DNA of 64,000 bases from CAYRFF01 sp964436125 (lineage in GTDB: Bacteria > Bacteroidota > Bacteroidia > Chitinophagales > Saprospiraceae): contig CAYTBT010000013.1 in the NCBI GenBank assembly GCA_964436125.1, positions 17,994-81,993 on the forward strand, read 5' to 3'. The notes beneath the pieces are model-generated. The model searched no databases and was not told where the DNA came from. It was given only the letters and a program-made list of their open reading frames with translations. Below are positions 25,896 through 35,567 of this stretch, one piece after another. Numbering within the stretch: the stretch's first letter is position 1; each line of letters opens with the position of its first letter. The position numbers and the translations under genes were made by a program.

Positions 25896-26918
25896 ATGGC
25901 AAAAGATAAATATGTGATACTCGGCATTGAATCGTCTTGCGATGACACATCAGCGGCTATTCTCAGTAATGAAGGGCTATTATCCAATGTTATCGCTAGT
26001 CAGGATGTCCACGCTGAATATGGTGGCGTTGTTCCTGAACTTGCATCTCGAGAGCATATTCAACACATTGTTCCCGTGGTTTCCACCGCGCTGAAAAAGG
26101 CAGAGAAAACTATAGAGGACCTTTCTGCCATTGCCGTTACGAGAGGCCCGGGCTTAATGGGATCTTTGCTCGTCGGAGTATCCTTTGCCAAGGCACTTGC
26201 ACAAGCTCGCGACATTCCTCTCATCGAGGTCAATCACATGCACGCGCATATCCTCTCGCATTTTATCGAAGATCCGGTCCCATCTTTCCCTTATCTATGT
26301 TTAACGGTTTCTGGCGGCCATACGCAGATTGTCAAAGTTAAGAGCCCACATAATATGAAAATACTAGGATCAACACTGGATGATGCAGCAGGAGAGGCAT
26401 TTGATAAGGTTGGTAAAATGTGTGGATTGCCCTATCCGGCAGGACCTATCATTGACAGATACGCAGCCCAAGGCACTGCTCGTTTTTCCTTCCCTATTGC
26501 CGATGTCCCGGAGCTTAATTTTAGCTTTTCCGGGCTTAAAACTGCCGTATTGCGCTTCCTTCAGAAAAAACAGAAGTCTGATCCTCAGTTTATTCAAGAA
26601 AATATTAAGGACATCGCAGCTTCTGTACAGGAGAATATTGTGAAGACGCTTTTAATTAATCTGAAAGAAGCTTCCGCAAATACAGGTATCAAAGAGATCG
26701 CAATTGCTGGCGGTGTGAGTGCCAATAAAGGTCTCCGCAATGCAATACAAGAGGTCGGAAAAAAGCTCGACTGGAATATTTATATCCCAAAGCTTGAATA
26801 TTGCACCGACAATGCTGCAATGATAGCCCAGGCCGGGGCTTTTAAGTTCCAAAAGCATCTGTTCAGTGATCAATCGATTACAGCAGAGCCTCGATTAAGG
26901 TTCAACAAATACGATTGA
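25896..26918 (+). CDS. tsaD: tRNA N6-adenosine threonylcarbamoyltransferase
   Basis: TsaD transfers the threonylcarbamoyl group from the TsaC product to A37 of ANN-decoding tRNAs, working with TsaB and TsaE. The 340-residue product has the ASKHA fold signatures: GIESSCDDTSAA near residues 10-21, the iron-binding NHMHAH with His114 and His118, and GGVSANKGLR in the C-terminal lobe. Length is normal. It is a single gene with a promoter box close upstream. tsaC is found at 21065-21676; tsaB and tsaE are not in the window. Confidence 0.96.
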   Translation: MAKDKYVILGIESSCDDTSAAILSNEGLLSNVIASQDVHAEYGGVVPELASREHIQHIVPVVSTALKKAEKTIEDLSAIAVTRGPGLMGSLLVGVSFAKALAQARDIPLIEVNHMHAHILSHFIEDPVPSFPYLCLTVSGGHTQIVKVKSPHNMKILGSTLDDAAGEAFDKVGKMCGLPYPAGPIIDRYAAQGTARFSFPIADVPELNFSFSGLKTAVLRFLQKKQKSDPQFIQENIKDIAASVQENIVKTLLINLKEASANTGIKEIAIAGGVSANKGLRNAIQEVGKKLDWNIYIPKLEYCTDNAAMIAQAGAFKFQKHLFSDQSITAEPRLRFNKYD

Positions 26919-27259
26919 GATTCATGCCATTCACCCTTTGTCTCCGGTTCATGAATCGCCTAGAAAATAAGCACAATGACTATATCCTGCGCATAAGAAC
27001 ATCAACATACATTGTCAACTATATCGCTTTTCACAGCTTCCGGCAATAAAAGTTTTTCAGTACCTGAGGGTCGGCAGTACGGGCGCAATACAATAGCAGA
27101 TGGTTTAATTATTCTTGAGCATTACCTTCAATTAACAGTTGACGACTACATACCCCCATAGTGGAATTCATTCCCTTTTAATCTTCATGCACGGCACACC
27201 ATAAAAAAAGCCAGAGAAGTATGACCTCTCCGGCTTCTAATCATTATGAAAAATCCTTC
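26919..27259. other. 341-bp intergenic region between tsaD and ompA
   Basis: Both genes end here. The only clear element is the ompA terminator at 27203-27236. A loose TTCATG/CATGAA pair follows the tsaD stop, but no T-run is present, so no terminator for tsaD is recognised. The rest shows nothing. Confidence 0.4.
27203..27236 (-). terminator. Intrinsic terminator of the OmpA-like gene
   Basis: On the minus strand GCCGGAGA pairs with TCTCTGGC (one wobble) around a 9-nt loop and is followed by seven T. It lies 24 nt after the stop codon. Confidence 0.85.
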
Positions 27260-28999
27260 TTAATATCCTGATCCTCGATTACCGCTGTAGTTGTTTCCAC
27301 TCGGCGTACCGGAACCTGCTTCCGGACCATCAGGACGAGGCATATTTTTATCCCCAGGTGAAGCAACTGAGAATTCTACCCTCCTATTCATATATTGCAT
27401 ATATTTTTCTCTGCTAGACAAGTTATGATTATCCGGCACTCCCGGTATTAATGGAGAATTCTCACCACCATACTGCAATACGAGTCTATTCCGTGGAACA
27501 TTGAAGTTCTCTACGAGGTAATTAATAGCAGCAGTAGCTCTGTTGTATGACAATACATCATTGTAATCATTATCGGCTCTGTTATCCGCATAACCTCTGA
27601 CAAGTATTCTGATATTTGGGTTTTTCTTCGCTACTTGAGCAACATGTGCAAGAGCAGGAACAAATTCCGGCTTGATATAATACTTATCAAGATCAAAGTG
27701 AATCATCGGCAAGAACCAGCTTACCTTTGCAGATTCAATGCGATTATCGATAAGATCTTTCACCTGACTTTCAGTCATGTAAGGATCGTCAAGTATCGCC
27801 ACACCATTTTTATCGACATCTGCACCACTAGGTGAGAACATTTCTTTGTCCTGGTGATCCGGAATTCCATCTCCATCAGTATCAAGAGCTACACCTTTTA
27901 CGTCAACAGCAACTCCTTCCGGCGTATCTGGCTCATCATCAAACATATCTAAAACTCCATCATCATCTGCATCAGTAAGGTCAAGTACAGGACGTGCCTT
28001 TAATGCAGCGATATCTTCCATAGGAGCTACAAGTGGATTTACCCAATAAAGCGGTTCAACGAGTCTTTCCTTGGATCCAATGTTGAAGTTCAACTGTATA
28101 GTGGTCTGATGTGCTATGTCATCATTATTGGAAAGGTCAACTCCTGAACGGAATGTATAACCATCAAGGTCATCCGTTCCTGTAAGAATCATCTTATGCT
28201 CTAGAGCGATATTAAATCTATCTGTAATCTTTCTGCTGAAACCAAATCCAAATTGAAGATTGGAAGTAAAGTCCTCTACATTGTAGAGCAAGAGCTGTGT
28301 AAAATCACCTTTTGCTCCTGTTTCATAAGTATCGTCCGTGAAACTCTCAAATCTATCTTGATTAAAAGCTCTATTATCTACGGTTCCAGGATCTTTAAAC
28401 CCGGCAGACGCAAAATCGTATGGATTATTATTTTCATCCAATGCGTTCACATAGGTATTGTGATCCATAATCCCGATTCCTGCCATAGCATATAAGTTCC
28501 AGTTATTTTCACGATTGTGGAAAATAATATTCCCTATGTTAAAGATCGCAAGGAGCGCACCTTCATAATAGGTAGTTTTATAGTTTTTCATAAAGGCATC
28601 TCCTTTCTTATAACCGAGGCCGATTAAATCGAGATCTTTATTCACGGACGCAAAATTTGCTAGTCGCTTATCAATACCTTTGGTCTGTCCATAATTAGCT
28701 TCCAATCTTAAGGAAACGACATAACCTAGTGCCTTTCTTACGTGAAGACCTACCGTAAAACCACTGAATGGTACCGGGTACCGCGGAGAAACATCGCCTC
28801 CGATAAAAGAAGTTCCACCTTGCAATCCGATCTCCCACATATTTTTTGGTCGTGGAGGAAAAGGATTGGGTTCTTCCTCTGTGGTCATTTCATCCGTATT
28901 TTCATTCGCCGTCAAGCTTTCTCCTGAATCTTGAGCAACAATTGCTGTTGATCCTACAAGCATAAAAGCAATGACTGAATATAAAATTTTCTTAATCAT
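27260..28999 (-). CDS. OmpA family outer-membrane protein with TSP3 repeats
   Basis: The 579-residue product has a signal peptide (residues 1-22, cleaved near VAQD), an outer-membrane beta-barrel-like region (about 55-330), a calcium-binding thrombospondin type 3 stretch (about 340-395, with DADDDGVLDMFDDEPDTP and DTDGDGIPDHQDKE), and a C-terminal OmpA peptidoglycan-binding domain (about 440-560). That domain carries HFDLDKYYIKPE and the Asp/Arg pair in RGYADNRADNDYN and SYNRA. It should tie the outer membrane to peptidoglycan. The gene is monocistronic with a near-consensus promoter and its own terminator, which fits an abundant structural protein. A Gly/Ser/Asn tail closes the protein. Confidence 0.92.
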   Translation of the reverse strand: MIKKILYSVIAFMLVGSTAIVAQDSGESLTANENTDEMTTEEEPNPFPPRPKNMWEIGLQGGTSFIGGDVSPRYPVPFSGFTVGLHVRKALGYVVSLRLEANYGQTKGIDKRLANFASVNKDLDLIGLGYKKGDAFMKNYKTTYYEGALLAIFNIGNIIFHNRENNWNLYAMAGIGIMDHNTYVNALDENNNPYDFASAGFKDPGTVDNRAFNQDRFESFTDDTYETGAKGDFTQLLLYNVEDFTSNLQFGFGFSRKITDRFNIALEHKMILTGTDDLDGYTFRSGVDLSNNDDIAHQTTIQLNFNIGSKERLVEPLYWVNPLVAPMEDIAALKARPVLDLTDADDDGVLDMFDDEPDTPEGVAVDVKGVALDTDGDGIPDHQDKEMFSPSGADVDKNGVAILDDPYMTESQVKDLIDNRIESAKVSWFLPMIHFDLDKYYIKPEFVPALAHVAQVAKKNPNIRILVRGYADNRADNDYNDVLSYNRATAAINYLVENFNVPRNRLVLQYGGENSPLIPGVPDNHNLSSREKYMQYMNRRVEFSVASPGDKNMPRPDGPEAGSGTPSGNNYSGNRGSGY

Positions 29000-29043
29000 A
29001 AGGAACGTTATTTGATTTTAAAGAATGTACAACTTTCTCTTAA

Positions 29044-29074
29044 CGAAAGTACAAAACTATTTTAATTGTTTCAA
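29044..29074 (-). promoter_or_regulatory. Promoter of the OmpA-like gene
   Basis: On the minus strand TTG (29074-29072), exactly 20 nt, then TACTTTCG (29051-29044) match the consensus except for one base. The start would lie about 38 nt before the ATG at 28999. Confidence 0.72.
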
Positions 29075-29090
29075 ATATTATTTAAAATTA

Positions 29091-30317
29091 CTAATTTAAT
29101 TTATTCATCGCTATACTAAAAGCAGTTCTCGTTATACTTTTATCGTCTTTAGATTCTTTCAGAATTTCTTGCATAGCGTACTGTATTGTTTCCGACACAT
29201 CAGAAAACAAATTCTCATCCGTGATAACCTGATTTTCTTGCATTAGATAGGCAAATGTCCTTGCCATGCCACAATTGGCTATAAAGTCCGGTATCAAGCT
29301 TATTTTTTCATCCGTGTATTCTGCAGTAGGTCCGAAGAATATCTCATCATCGATGAAAGGTACATTGGCACCACATGCGATGAGCGATAAATCTTGTGCA
29401 ATAAGCCGATCTACCTGCTCACGTGTTATTAAGCGTGATGCAGCTCCCGGAATAAAAATATCGGCAGGGACATCCCAGAATTTCTCACTGATTTGCTCAA
29501 AGCTTTGTTTAGAAGCATCTGCCAATTGATTCCCGTCTTTCTCCAGGAATAAATTGCGGACTCGATTAAAATCCATCCCCTGTTCCTCGATAATTCCACC
29601 GTCTTTATCCATCACTCCTACAAGCTTAGCTCCGGCTTGCGATAAATAATAACCCGCGGCTGAAGCGACATTTCCCCAGCCTTGAATTAAGACTCTCTTT
29701 CCTTGCACATCAGTTGAATGGAATAAGTCGTAATAGTGCTTAATGGATTCTGCAACGCCATAACCCGTTATCATATCTGCTACAGCAAGCTTCTTTTCCG
29801 ATACAGGTGCAAATGCTTGGTTCTCGATTATCTTGGCACAACCATATCGCAATTGCCCGAGAGCATGTATTCTTTTCCCTTCCGTATAATTGAAATGCCC
29901 TTTTATCACTCCTTCTTGTGGATGCCATAAACCCAGATTCTCCGTTATCGGTACTACATCTTTAATCTCGTCAATATTTAAATCCCCTCCCGTACCATAA
30001 TAACTTTTTAAAATCGGATACACCGCTTTAAACCACCGTTCCAGCACTTCCCTTTTCCTTGGGTCCCGTGGATCAAAGTTTATTCCGGATTTTGCACCAC
30101 CGATCGGTGGACCACTTACGGAAAACTTTACCTCCATAACCTTGGCCAGTGCAACTACTTCATCTTTACTTAAGCCTTTCCGCATACGCGTCCCGCCGCC
30201 GGCTGCTCCATTCCGCAGTGAATTAATTACTATCCACCCCTCTGCATCTGTTTCCGCATCTTTCCATTCAAAGACAATTTCCGGCTCCTTTTTAATATAT
30301 TCTTGTAGTTCAATCAT
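29091..30317 (-). CDS. Glu/Leu/Phe/Val family dehydrogenase, probably glutamate dehydrogenase
   Basis: The enzyme oxidatively deaminates an amino acid, most likely glutamate to 2-oxoglutarate. The 408-residue product has the catalytic block GPPIGGAKSGINFDP near residues 70-84 with the active-site Lys. The second Asp region follows in YGTGGDLNIDE, and the Rossmann segment VLIQGWGNVASAAGYYL lies near 214-230. The short form without the large-subunit extensions is common in Bacteroidota. The substrate within the family is an inference. It is divergent from the arginase-like gene, whose ancestors act on nitrogen compounds, but no shared operon exists. Confidence 0.9.
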   Translation of the reverse strand: MIELQEYIKKEPEIVFEWKDAETDAEGWIVINSLRNGAAGGGTRMRKGLSKDEVVALAKVMEVKFSVSGPPIGGAKSGINFDPRDPRKREVLERWFKAVYPILKSYYGTGGDLNIDEIKDVVPITENLGLWHPQEGVIKGHFNYTEGKRIHALGQLRYGCAKIIENQAFAPVSEKKLAVADMITGYGVAESIKHYYDLFHSTDVQGKRVLIQGWGNVASAAGYYLSQAGAKLVGVMDKDGGIIEEQGMDFNRVRNLFLEKDGNQLADASKQSFEQISEKFWDVPADIFIPGAASRLITREQVDRLIAQDLSLIACGANVPFIDDEIFFGPTAEYTDEKISLIPDFIANCGMARTFAYLMQENQVITDENLFSDVSETIQYAMQEILKESKDDKSITRTAFSIAMNKLN

Positions 30318-30373
30318 ATTTCTTTTCTTCCTATGTACTTTTCAGCTCTCTATATTGCAGAGGCTAAATTTTA

Positions 30374-30405
30374 TTGACATATTGTGATAAATTTACATAT
30401 ATTTG
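30374..30405 (+). promoter_or_regulatory. Promoter of the arginase-like gene
   Basis: TTG (30374-30376), 21 nt, then TATATTTG (30398-30405). The -7 box covers the TTG at 30403 that opens the longest frame, so translation must start later. The ATG at 30430 gives a leader of about 18 nt. Confidence 0.75.
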
Positions 30406-30429
30406 CTTTCACAAAAACTATGCGAGATT

Positions 30430-31368
30430 ATGCACAATACATTAAGAATATTTATCGAGAATGGTTCAACTTCTTTATTAAAGGAGCTTAATTCTATTCT
30501 GGAATCCTTTGCCCACTTGAAGAATACAAAGATTGAGATTCTTCAACTCAATGATGAGTTAAAGGAAATAAAGGGAGAAAATAATCGCAAGAATAATGCG
30601 ACTATTTTTTTATTGACATCCGGTGATGCTCTGAATAACTTTCATTCTCACATAATGAAGACACAAGAATTATTTTCCATGTGCGAGCTCAATAGTCGAT
30701 TGAGTCCTTCAATCCGCCTCCTAAAAGAACAAGGCTGGGATGATAATATCTTGAACTTTGCCATGATCGGTGGGCAGAGACAATTTTTCCAGGAAGACGA
30801 ATACAATTATCTCAATGACAAATATTATGACTTTCTTCACCTCGGTGATGTCCGTTATGAATTGTCGGAGATAGAGCCATTTCTCAGAGATGCTCATGTT
30901 TTACGGATGAGCTTCAATGCTCTCCGATATGGCGATTTCACCTCCAAGGAAGACTATAATCCATGTGGATTCTCTGCTGAAGATTTCATAGGTATGGCGC
31001 GTTATGCGGGATTGAGTCCCAAGCTCAATGAAATTGTATTTCACGATATAAGCCTTTCTAAGCTAGAAACCGATAAACCCAGTCAGGTTCTCCTAATTCA
31101 GATGTTATGGTATATGGCTGAAGGACTAGCTTTCCGGCAAAAAGAAAAGTACGACGACCCTGATAATGAGCACTTTGTCTTTGACCTTGAGAACCCTGAG
31201 CTCCAGATTGACTTTATCCGTAGTGAAAATAGTGGAAGGTGGTGGTATAGTTTCAAGGATTCTCAAGGAGGAAAGCATACATTTTCATGTAACTACACCG
31301 ATTTTGAGAGTCTACAGAACAAGATTGTCAGCAATCGCATAAAAAGTGCTATCCTACGATATCTTTGA
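30430..31368 (+). CDS. Arginase/formiminoglutamase-fold protein lacking metal ligands
   Basis: The 312-residue product follows the Bacteroidota formimidoylglutamase-like family over its second half: LGDVRYELSEIEPFLRD near residues 136-152, NPCGFSAEDFIGMARYAGLS near 178-197, and RSENSGRWWYSF near 263-274. The three metal motifs of real arginases are missing. The first is GGQRQ instead of GGDHS. The DAHxD segment is deleted, as the protein jumps from the first motif to the third in about 30 residues. The last is SFNALR instead of SFDVDA. It should not be a binuclear manganese hydrolase; a structural or regulatory role is inference. Its end overlaps convergent murF by 20 bp. Confidence 0.8.
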   Translation: MHNTLRIFIENGSTSLLKELNSILESFAHLKNTKIEILQLNDELKEIKGENNRKNNATIFLLTSGDALNNFHSHIMKTQELFSMCELNSRLSPSIRLLKEQGWDDNILNFAMIGGQRQFFQEDEYNYLNDKYYDFLHLGDVRYELSEIEPFLRDAHVLRMSFNALRYGDFTSKEDYNPCGFSAEDFIGMARYAGLSPKLNEIVFHDISLSKLETDKPSQVLLIQMLWYMAEGLAFRQKEKYDDPDNEHFVFDLENPELQIDFIRSENSGRWWYSFKDSQGGKHTFSCNYTDFESLQNKIVSNRIKSAILRYL

Positions 31369-32650
31369 CTCTCTCCATAGCCATTGACCGGGAGCCTTTT
31401 AAAAGAATAAATTTATTCCGTATACTCAAGTCTTTAAGATAATCGATAAATGTATCGGTAGAAGGGAATGCCATCACGGTTTCCGGCACGATACATTGGT
31501 TAAATTCCGGACCGATTATATAAACTGCTTCCCATGTATATTTCTCGATAAAATCGAGAATAGATTGATGGTATTCTACGCTATTCTCACCGAGTTCTTT
31601 CATATCGCCTAGCATAAGTACCTTAGGAGAGTCGCTCTCCATATTTGCGAAAGCTTCAATACTATTTTTCATGCTTAAAGGATTGGCATTATAGGCATCC
31701 ATCACATAGTGATTGTACTCTGTATGTATAATCTGAGACCTATTTCTGTGAGTCTTAAACGTCGATAAAGCTTCTTGAATCGCATTATCTGCCACCTTAA
31801 AGTACCGAGCTACACTGATTGCAGTCATCGCGTTCATCGCATTATATTTTCCATAAAGTGCTACTGTGCACTCGACATAATCAGAACTTTCATAAGCTAT
31901 TTTAATGTCGGGGAAGGACTGTAGTAATGTGTAGTGAAATTGCGCTTCTATATCCGGTCTGAAGGTATAAAGGACTCGATTCCGGTTCTGCTCAGAAAGC
32001 TCTGAAAGATAATCTTCATCTGCATTGACAAATACGGTTCCATTATTGCTATCGAGGTATCGATACAATTCCGATTTCCCTTCTTTCACTCCTTCCAGAC
32101 TGCCGAAACCTTCAATATGTGCCGGTCCTATATTACTTATAAGTCCATGAGTTGGTTCTCCGATCTTGCAGAGTGCGTCGATTTCTCCTATTGCACTTGC
32201 GCCCATTTCAAGGATGAGGATTTCCGTATTGACCGGCGTACTTAATATTGTCAAAGGCAAGCCGATATGATTGTTAAAATTTCCCTGTGTAACGTGCGTC
32301 CTGTAGCTGGTTTTTAAGAGCTGGTTTATTAATTCCTTGGTAGTTGTTTTCCCATTGCTGCCGGTGATTCCTATTACTGGGCATAAAAAGCTTTTTCGAT
32401 ACCTATGAGCAAGGTTCTGGAGCGCTTTCAGTGTATCATCGACATAAAAGACACGATCGTCAAGTACATACCGGGCATCATCGACAACGGCATATTGAGC
32501 ACCATTCTGAAGAGCCTGGGCTGCGTACTGTCCACCGTTGCCATTTTCCCCTAGCAGACCGAAGAAAATGCTCCCTTCAATATCTTTCCGTGTATCTATG
32601 CTCACTTTTCCGCATGCCTTAAATGCATCATAAATCTTCTCAGCCTTCAT
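31349..32650 (-). CDS. murF: UDP-MurNAc-tripeptide--D-alanyl-D-alanine ligase
   Basis: MurF adds D-Ala-D-Ala to the UDP-MurNAc-tripeptide, the last cytoplasmic step of the peptidoglycan precursor. The 433-residue product carries the ATP loop GITGSNGKTTTKEL near residues 95-108, a carbamylated-Lys region after GEPTHGLISNIGPAH, and the C-terminal MDAYNANPLSMKNSI segment. Length is near the usual 430-450. The ATG at 32650 gives MKAEKIYDAFKACG; an earlier TTG is unlikely. It follows gldJ after 105 nt in the same direction, an order also known from gliding Bacteroidota. Its 3' end overlaps the arginase-like gene. Confidence 0.95.
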   Translation of the reverse strand: MKAEKIYDAFKACGKVSIDTRKDIEGSIFFGLLGENGNGGQYAAQALQNGAQYAVVDDARYVLDDRVFYVDDTLKALQNLAHRYRKSFLCPVIGITGSNGKTTTKELINQLLKTSYRTHVTQGNFNNHIGLPLTILSTPVNTEILILEMGASAIGEIDALCKIGEPTHGLISNIGPAHIEGFGSLEGVKEGKSELYRYLDSNNGTVFVNADEDYLSELSEQNRNRVLYTFRPDIEAQFHYTLLQSFPDIKIAYESSDYVECTVALYGKYNAMNAMTAISVARYFKVADNAIQEALSTFKTHRNRSQIIHTEYNHYVMDAYNANPLSMKNSIEAFANMESDSPKVLMLGDMKELGENSVEYHQSILDFIEKYTWEAVYIIGPEFNQCIVPETVMAFPSTDTFIDYLKDLSIRNKFILLKGSRSMAMERVKDIVG

Positions 32651-32755
32651 AAATCTCAATTCTTATCAGAGTTATAAGGAATAATGAAAATCCCTCTTCC
32701 TGCGATTGCGAGAAAGAGGGATTTACTCTTATTTTATAAAAACATAAAACATCGA

Positions 32756-34252
32756 TCAGTAACGACCTCCGGTTGTAGCACGTTTTCCGGAATCAAAGTA
32801 GTTTCCAGAATTCTTTCCATTCATGGTACTACCACCTACTTTCAACATCGCACAACGGAAACCAACTGTCTTGGATGCGCGATCTTGTTGCATAAATCTT
32901 CTTGTGCCCGGAGATAACCAATAAGCTCTATCTGCCCATGAACCACCTTTAATTACACGTGATGTATTACTTATCAATGTAGTTTTACCATAGAGATAAT
33001 TCACATAATCATTTTCACCGTCGAGATAATTCCTCACATCGGCACTTGTATAATTATAGCGCGTGGTATCCGTCACCTTCTGCATAACCAATCTACCTAG
33101 GCTATCTTTCTCAATGGGTTGTCCTGTTGCAGAATCTCTGACAATTTCTTTAAAGACATTACCACGGAATGGATTGGCATCGTTTTGTTCAACATCTTGC
33201 ACGGTGGAAAAAGTCAATGGTCGATAAACATCAAGCACCCACTCGCTCACATTGCCTGCCATATTATACAGCCCGAAATCATTGGGATAATAGGACTTAA
33301 CCGGAGCTGTATAAACCGCATTATCATTAAGATTTCCTGCTATACCCATATAGTCCCCTGCACCACGTTTAAAATTGGCGAGGAATTCCCCCTGATGCTT
33401 ATCGTGTCTCTGATAACGCACCGTTGAACCATTCCATGGATAGACTCTTCTATCGGTGATAAGTTCGTTTTCAGGGTTTTTCATATTCCCTATCAAAGCA
33501 ACAGCAGCATATTCCCACTGAGCTTCTGTAGGCAAGGTATAGTCCGGAAGTAGAATTCCATCTGACTTTCTTACCCTTCTTTCTCCACCGGTACTGAGGT
33601 CCTCAAGATTCTTCCGTACATCGCCTTCATATTGTCCAGCTAGATAAGCACCCGTTGTAAAATTATTGGCATCTTTCTGTTCAGGAGAAGGATTCAATAT
33701 ACCGCGTTTAATAAGGATAGCCTCATTAACCCTGTCTGTTCTCCACTCACAATACTTCTTTGCTTGCTCCCATGTAACACCGACTACAGGATAATCATTA
33801 TAAGCAGGATGGCGGAAGTAGTTTTCTACCATAGGCTCATTATATGCAAGCTCTTCACGCCACACTAGCGTATCCGGAAGAGCTTCAACCCATACTTGTG
33901 GATAGCTGTCGCCAAATACGCGGTTGGTCCACATCGTATATAAACGGTAATTGTAATTAGACACCTCAGTTTCATCCATATAAAAGGAGGTAACTGTCTG
34001 TCTTGTCGGAACGCTGTTCCATCGGAACATAACATCCTCTTGCGCCTGCCCCATCAGAAAAGTTCCACCGGGAATGTACACAAGATTGGGCCCTACTGTG
34101 TTATTTTCATAATCGACCTTATTGTAGCCGCCCCATTCTGCATCATTTAACTTCCATCCTGTCGCTGTATCGTATTCTCCTTTATTACAGCTTGACATTA
34201 ATAAGCCTCCCAGTATAAGGCATGATAACGTGTATATAAAGCTCTTATTCAT
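32756..34252 (-). CDS. gldJ: Gliding motility/T9SS lipoprotein GldJ
   Basis: GldJ is an outer-membrane-linked lipoprotein needed for gliding and stable T9SS in Flavobacterium. The 498-residue product (ATG at 34252) has a signal peptide with lipobox Cys22 (LLMSSC). A formylglycine-generating-enzyme-like (SUMF1) domain fills most of the rest: VYIPGGTFLMGQ near residues 58-69, YPVVGVTWEQAKKYCEWR near 155-172, LPTEAQWEYAA near 241-251, NMAGNVSEWV and VIKGGSWADR. Catalytic cysteines of true FGE are absent, as in all GldJ/GldK. A frame extending to 34291 is untranslated leader. The tail is Gly/Ser/Asn-rich. Neighbours murF, porP/sprF, porU and porV match the T9SS context. Confidence 0.92.
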   Translation of the reverse strand: MNKSFIYTLSCLILGGLLMSSCNKGEYDTATGWKLNDAEWGGYNKVDYENNTVGPNLVYIPGGTFLMGQAQEDVMFRWNSVPTRQTVTSFYMDETEVSNYNYRLYTMWTNRVFGDSYPQVWVEALPDTLVWREELAYNEPMVENYFRHPAYNDYPVVGVTWEQAKKYCEWRTDRVNEAILIKRGILNPSPEQKDANNFTTGAYLAGQYEGDVRKNLEDLSTGGERRVRKSDGILLPDYTLPTEAQWEYAAVALIGNMKNPENELITDRRVYPWNGSTVRYQRHDKHQGEFLANFKRGAGDYMGIAGNLNDNAVYTAPVKSYYPNDFGLYNMAGNVSEWVLDVYRPLTFSTVQDVEQNDANPFRGNVFKEIVRDSATGQPIEKDSLGRLVMQKVTDTTRYNYTSADVRNYLDGENDYVNYLYGKTTLISNTSRVIKGGSWADRAYWLSPGTRRFMQQDRASKTVGFRCAMLKVGGSTMNGKNSGNYFDSGKRATTGGRY

Positions 34253-34421
34253 AATATTGTGATGTAATTTATACATTTTAAGCTTTCGCAAATATTTTTC
34301 CTATTCTCCTCTATTCCGTGACTAAGTAACGTAAATATCCGGTTAAAATTATTCTATTTTTTCATGATTTCAATAAAACACAAGCGCTAAAGTAATAACT
34401 TATTTTTAATCGTGAAAATGT

Positions 34422-35444
34422 TTATCGAAACATATTGTAACAATCCATGTATTTTCCTTCTTTCTTCTCTATCGCTAAAGTCATGCCAATCTCATGACTT
34501 CCCCCCGTACTTATCCCTAATCGAGACACTGTAAAATCGTAGGCATAGCCTATCCGTAGATTTCCTATCTTCACAGAAGCACTGAGCCCTACGGCATCAG
34601 GATTGGTGAAAGCATGCCTGTAAAATGCCCCAAATGTAAAATAGCTTACTCCATAAAAAACACCCGCGTTAATCTGCCCCGTACCGCCTTGCTTAGCAAT
34701 TAATATCGTAGGGGAGATAAAGCTTCCATTGGGATTGTAGGAAGTAGGTTCTTTCAAGCTTATTGTCGTGCCTACCATTGCATTGAGTCTCAATGGAAGG
34801 CCTTTGATTTTTCCGTTCTCTTCCTCTCTGAAGGACACTGAAGGTCGATTGAGATGATCGACTCCTATTGTAAAAAAGTATTTGTCATTATATAGGCTAG
34901 CTCCTACTCCTATGTCAAGATAAACTCGATTATTCCTGGCTAGCGGAGGCTCTTCTGTAGGATACAAAGTGCCGCCCGGCGATGTCGCACCAAACCTCGG
35001 ATCGAGTTGATCCAGAAATATCAATGCCGACTGATCTATAGTCTGTTGTCCCGCTCCGACTTCCACTGCTAGTTGAGATCTCCAGCCTGACCTCGTCTCT
35101 ATCCGATATGCATACTGTACTTGAAGCTTAGAGGACTTCAAAAGTCCATCTCCTGCTTGATCGGATAAGAGTGTTACTCCTATGCCACTATGCATTTTCT
35201 TAAAATATTGATCGTAAGCAAATGCAAATGTCTCATAGGCATTGCTTATTGCCGGCCATTGATTCCGATATATCAGACCAAATCTCGGCCCATTCACTTG
35301 TCCTACCAGCGATGGGTTACTTAAGGTAGGCATCATATAATATTGCGAGAACACCGGATCTTGAGACCTTCCGCTTTCTGGCAACATTATCGTAATTATT
35401 ACCGTTAAGATTAAAATTGTATTACCTAGTAATATTTTTAACAT
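34422..35444 (-). CDS. PorP/SprF family type IX secretion membrane protein
   Basis: PorP/SprF proteins are outer-membrane beta-barrels that help T9SS export and attach gliding adhesins such as SprB. With the ATG at 35444 the product has 340 residues: a signal peptide (about 1-28), the family start QDPVFSQYYMMPTLSNPSLVG near 29-49, repeated amphipathic strands with GxGxxL-type turns, and the FGAFYRHAFTNPDAVGLS block near the C-terminus. It lies 169 nt upstream of gldJ and divergent from porU. The genome probably encodes several such paralogues, so it cannot be assigned to PorP or SprF specifically. Confidence 0.87.
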   Translation of the reverse strand: MLKILLGNTILILTVIITIMLPESGRSQDPVFSQYYMMPTLSNPSLVGQVNGPRFGLIYRNQWPAISNAYETFAFAYDQYFKKMHSGIGVTLLSDQAGDGLLKSSKLQVQYAYRIETRSGWRSQLAVEVGAGQQTIDQSALIFLDQLDPRFGATSPGGTLYPTEEPPLARNNRVYLDIGVGASLYNDKYFFTIGVDHLNRPSVSFREEENGKIKGLPLRLNAMVGTTISLKEPTSYNPNGSFISPTILIAKQGGTGQINAGVFYGVSYFTFGAFYRHAFTNPDAVGLSASVKIGNLRIGYAYDFTVSRLGISTGGSHEIGMTLAIEKKEGKYMDCYNMFR

Positions 35445-35567
35445 TAAGACTGTTCTATAGATTAACGTATCTTGTATAATCTGTTCAATTATGCAAGTAT
35501 ACAACATGCTTTTCAAAGTAAGAGACTTTAACACTCAATTAACTTAAATTTATCTTTCTGTATTATA

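Noticed and set aside
30403..30429. TTG start at 30403 for the arginase-like gene
   Set aside because: It lies inside the -7 promoter box; the ATG at 30430 is downstream of the expected transcription start.
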